Shown: positions 12,960 to 12,963 of the stretch, piece after piece
Position numbering within the stretch: the first letter of the stretch is position 1
Layout: each line of letters begins with the position of its first letter
NCBI GenBank assembly: GCA_030607895.1
Contig: JAUWJC010000054.1
Span: 1 to 12,963 of the forward strand
DNA: 12,963 nucleotides
Source: Pirellulales bacterium
GTDB lineage: Bacteria; Planctomycetota; Planctomycetia; Pirellulales; Thermoguttaceae
Direction: 5' to 3'
Translations under genes and position numbers: made by a program
Notes under the pieces: model-generated
The model's database searches: none
Seen by the model: only the letters and a program-made list of their open reading frames with translations
Told to the model about the DNA's origin: nothing

Positions 12960-12963
12960 GGAG

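Noticed and set aside
1..12963. Defence island, prophage or biosynthetic cluster
   Set aside because: All nine genes belong to metabolic, signalling, transport or protein-quality families, with no integrase, nuclease, toxin or phage gene visible.

Overview
This is a GC-rich chromosomal window of ordinary housekeeping and metabolic genes with an unusual amount of structured intergenic repeat DNA. The gene content (mcsA-mcsB without ctsR or clpC alongside, an HD-GYP protein starting MLRVPV..PGMVLARP, a CLC protein with CBS domains, a large nucleotidylyltransferase-kinase fusion), the weak or missing Shine-Dalgarno sequences and the small palindromic or heptamer intergenic repeats suggest a planctomycete, perhaps Pirellulales-like. 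That placement is an inference from overall character, not from a marker gene.

Layout. On the minus strand at the left are mcsB (52-1131) and mcsA (1366-1893), encoding a protein-arginine kinase and its zinc-finger/UVR partner. They are separated by a hairpin of 7-nt repeats. A 346-nt divergent region (1894-2239) holds a good minus-strand promoter for mcsA, a weak plus-strand promoter candidate and a perfect 29-bp inverted repeat just upstream of trpE. Then come four plus-strand genes: trpE (anthranilate synthase I), an enolase-superfamily gene of the o-succinylbenzoate synthase/N-acylamino-acid racemase type, a small ABM-fold monooxygenase-like gene and an HD-GYP phosphohydrolase. The 334-nt gap 5375-5708 contains 13-nt tandem repeats and a perfect 27-bp inverted repeat. 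The 308-nt gap 6915-7222 contains an inverted array of 11-nt units and a promoter-like sequence before a CLC chloride channel/transporter (7223-9088). The CLC gene converges on a minus-strand 903-aa fusion of a GlmU-like nucleotidylyltransferase and a galactokinase-type GHMP kinase (9155-11866). Divergent from it is a histidinol-phosphatase of the inositol-monophosphatase family, hisN (12036-12836). The last 127 nt hold a hairpin after hisN, a promoter-like sequence and the start of another hairpin repeat.

How the genes relate. No single pathway covers the window. McsA/McsB form a protein-quality-control pair. TrpE and the MenC-like enzyme both relate to chorismate branches (tryptophan and possibly menaquinone). 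HisN belongs to histidine synthesis. The fusion protein plausibly turns a free sugar into an NDP-sugar in two steps. The most interesting points are this fusion with changed kinase active-site residues, the REP-like palindromes on both sides of trpE, and a recurring arrangement (short tandem units, spacer, inverse-complement units) built from unrelated 7-nt and 11-nt units at several gene junctions. I found no CRISPR array, rRNA, tRNA, transposase or phage gene, and no convincing new multi-gene system.
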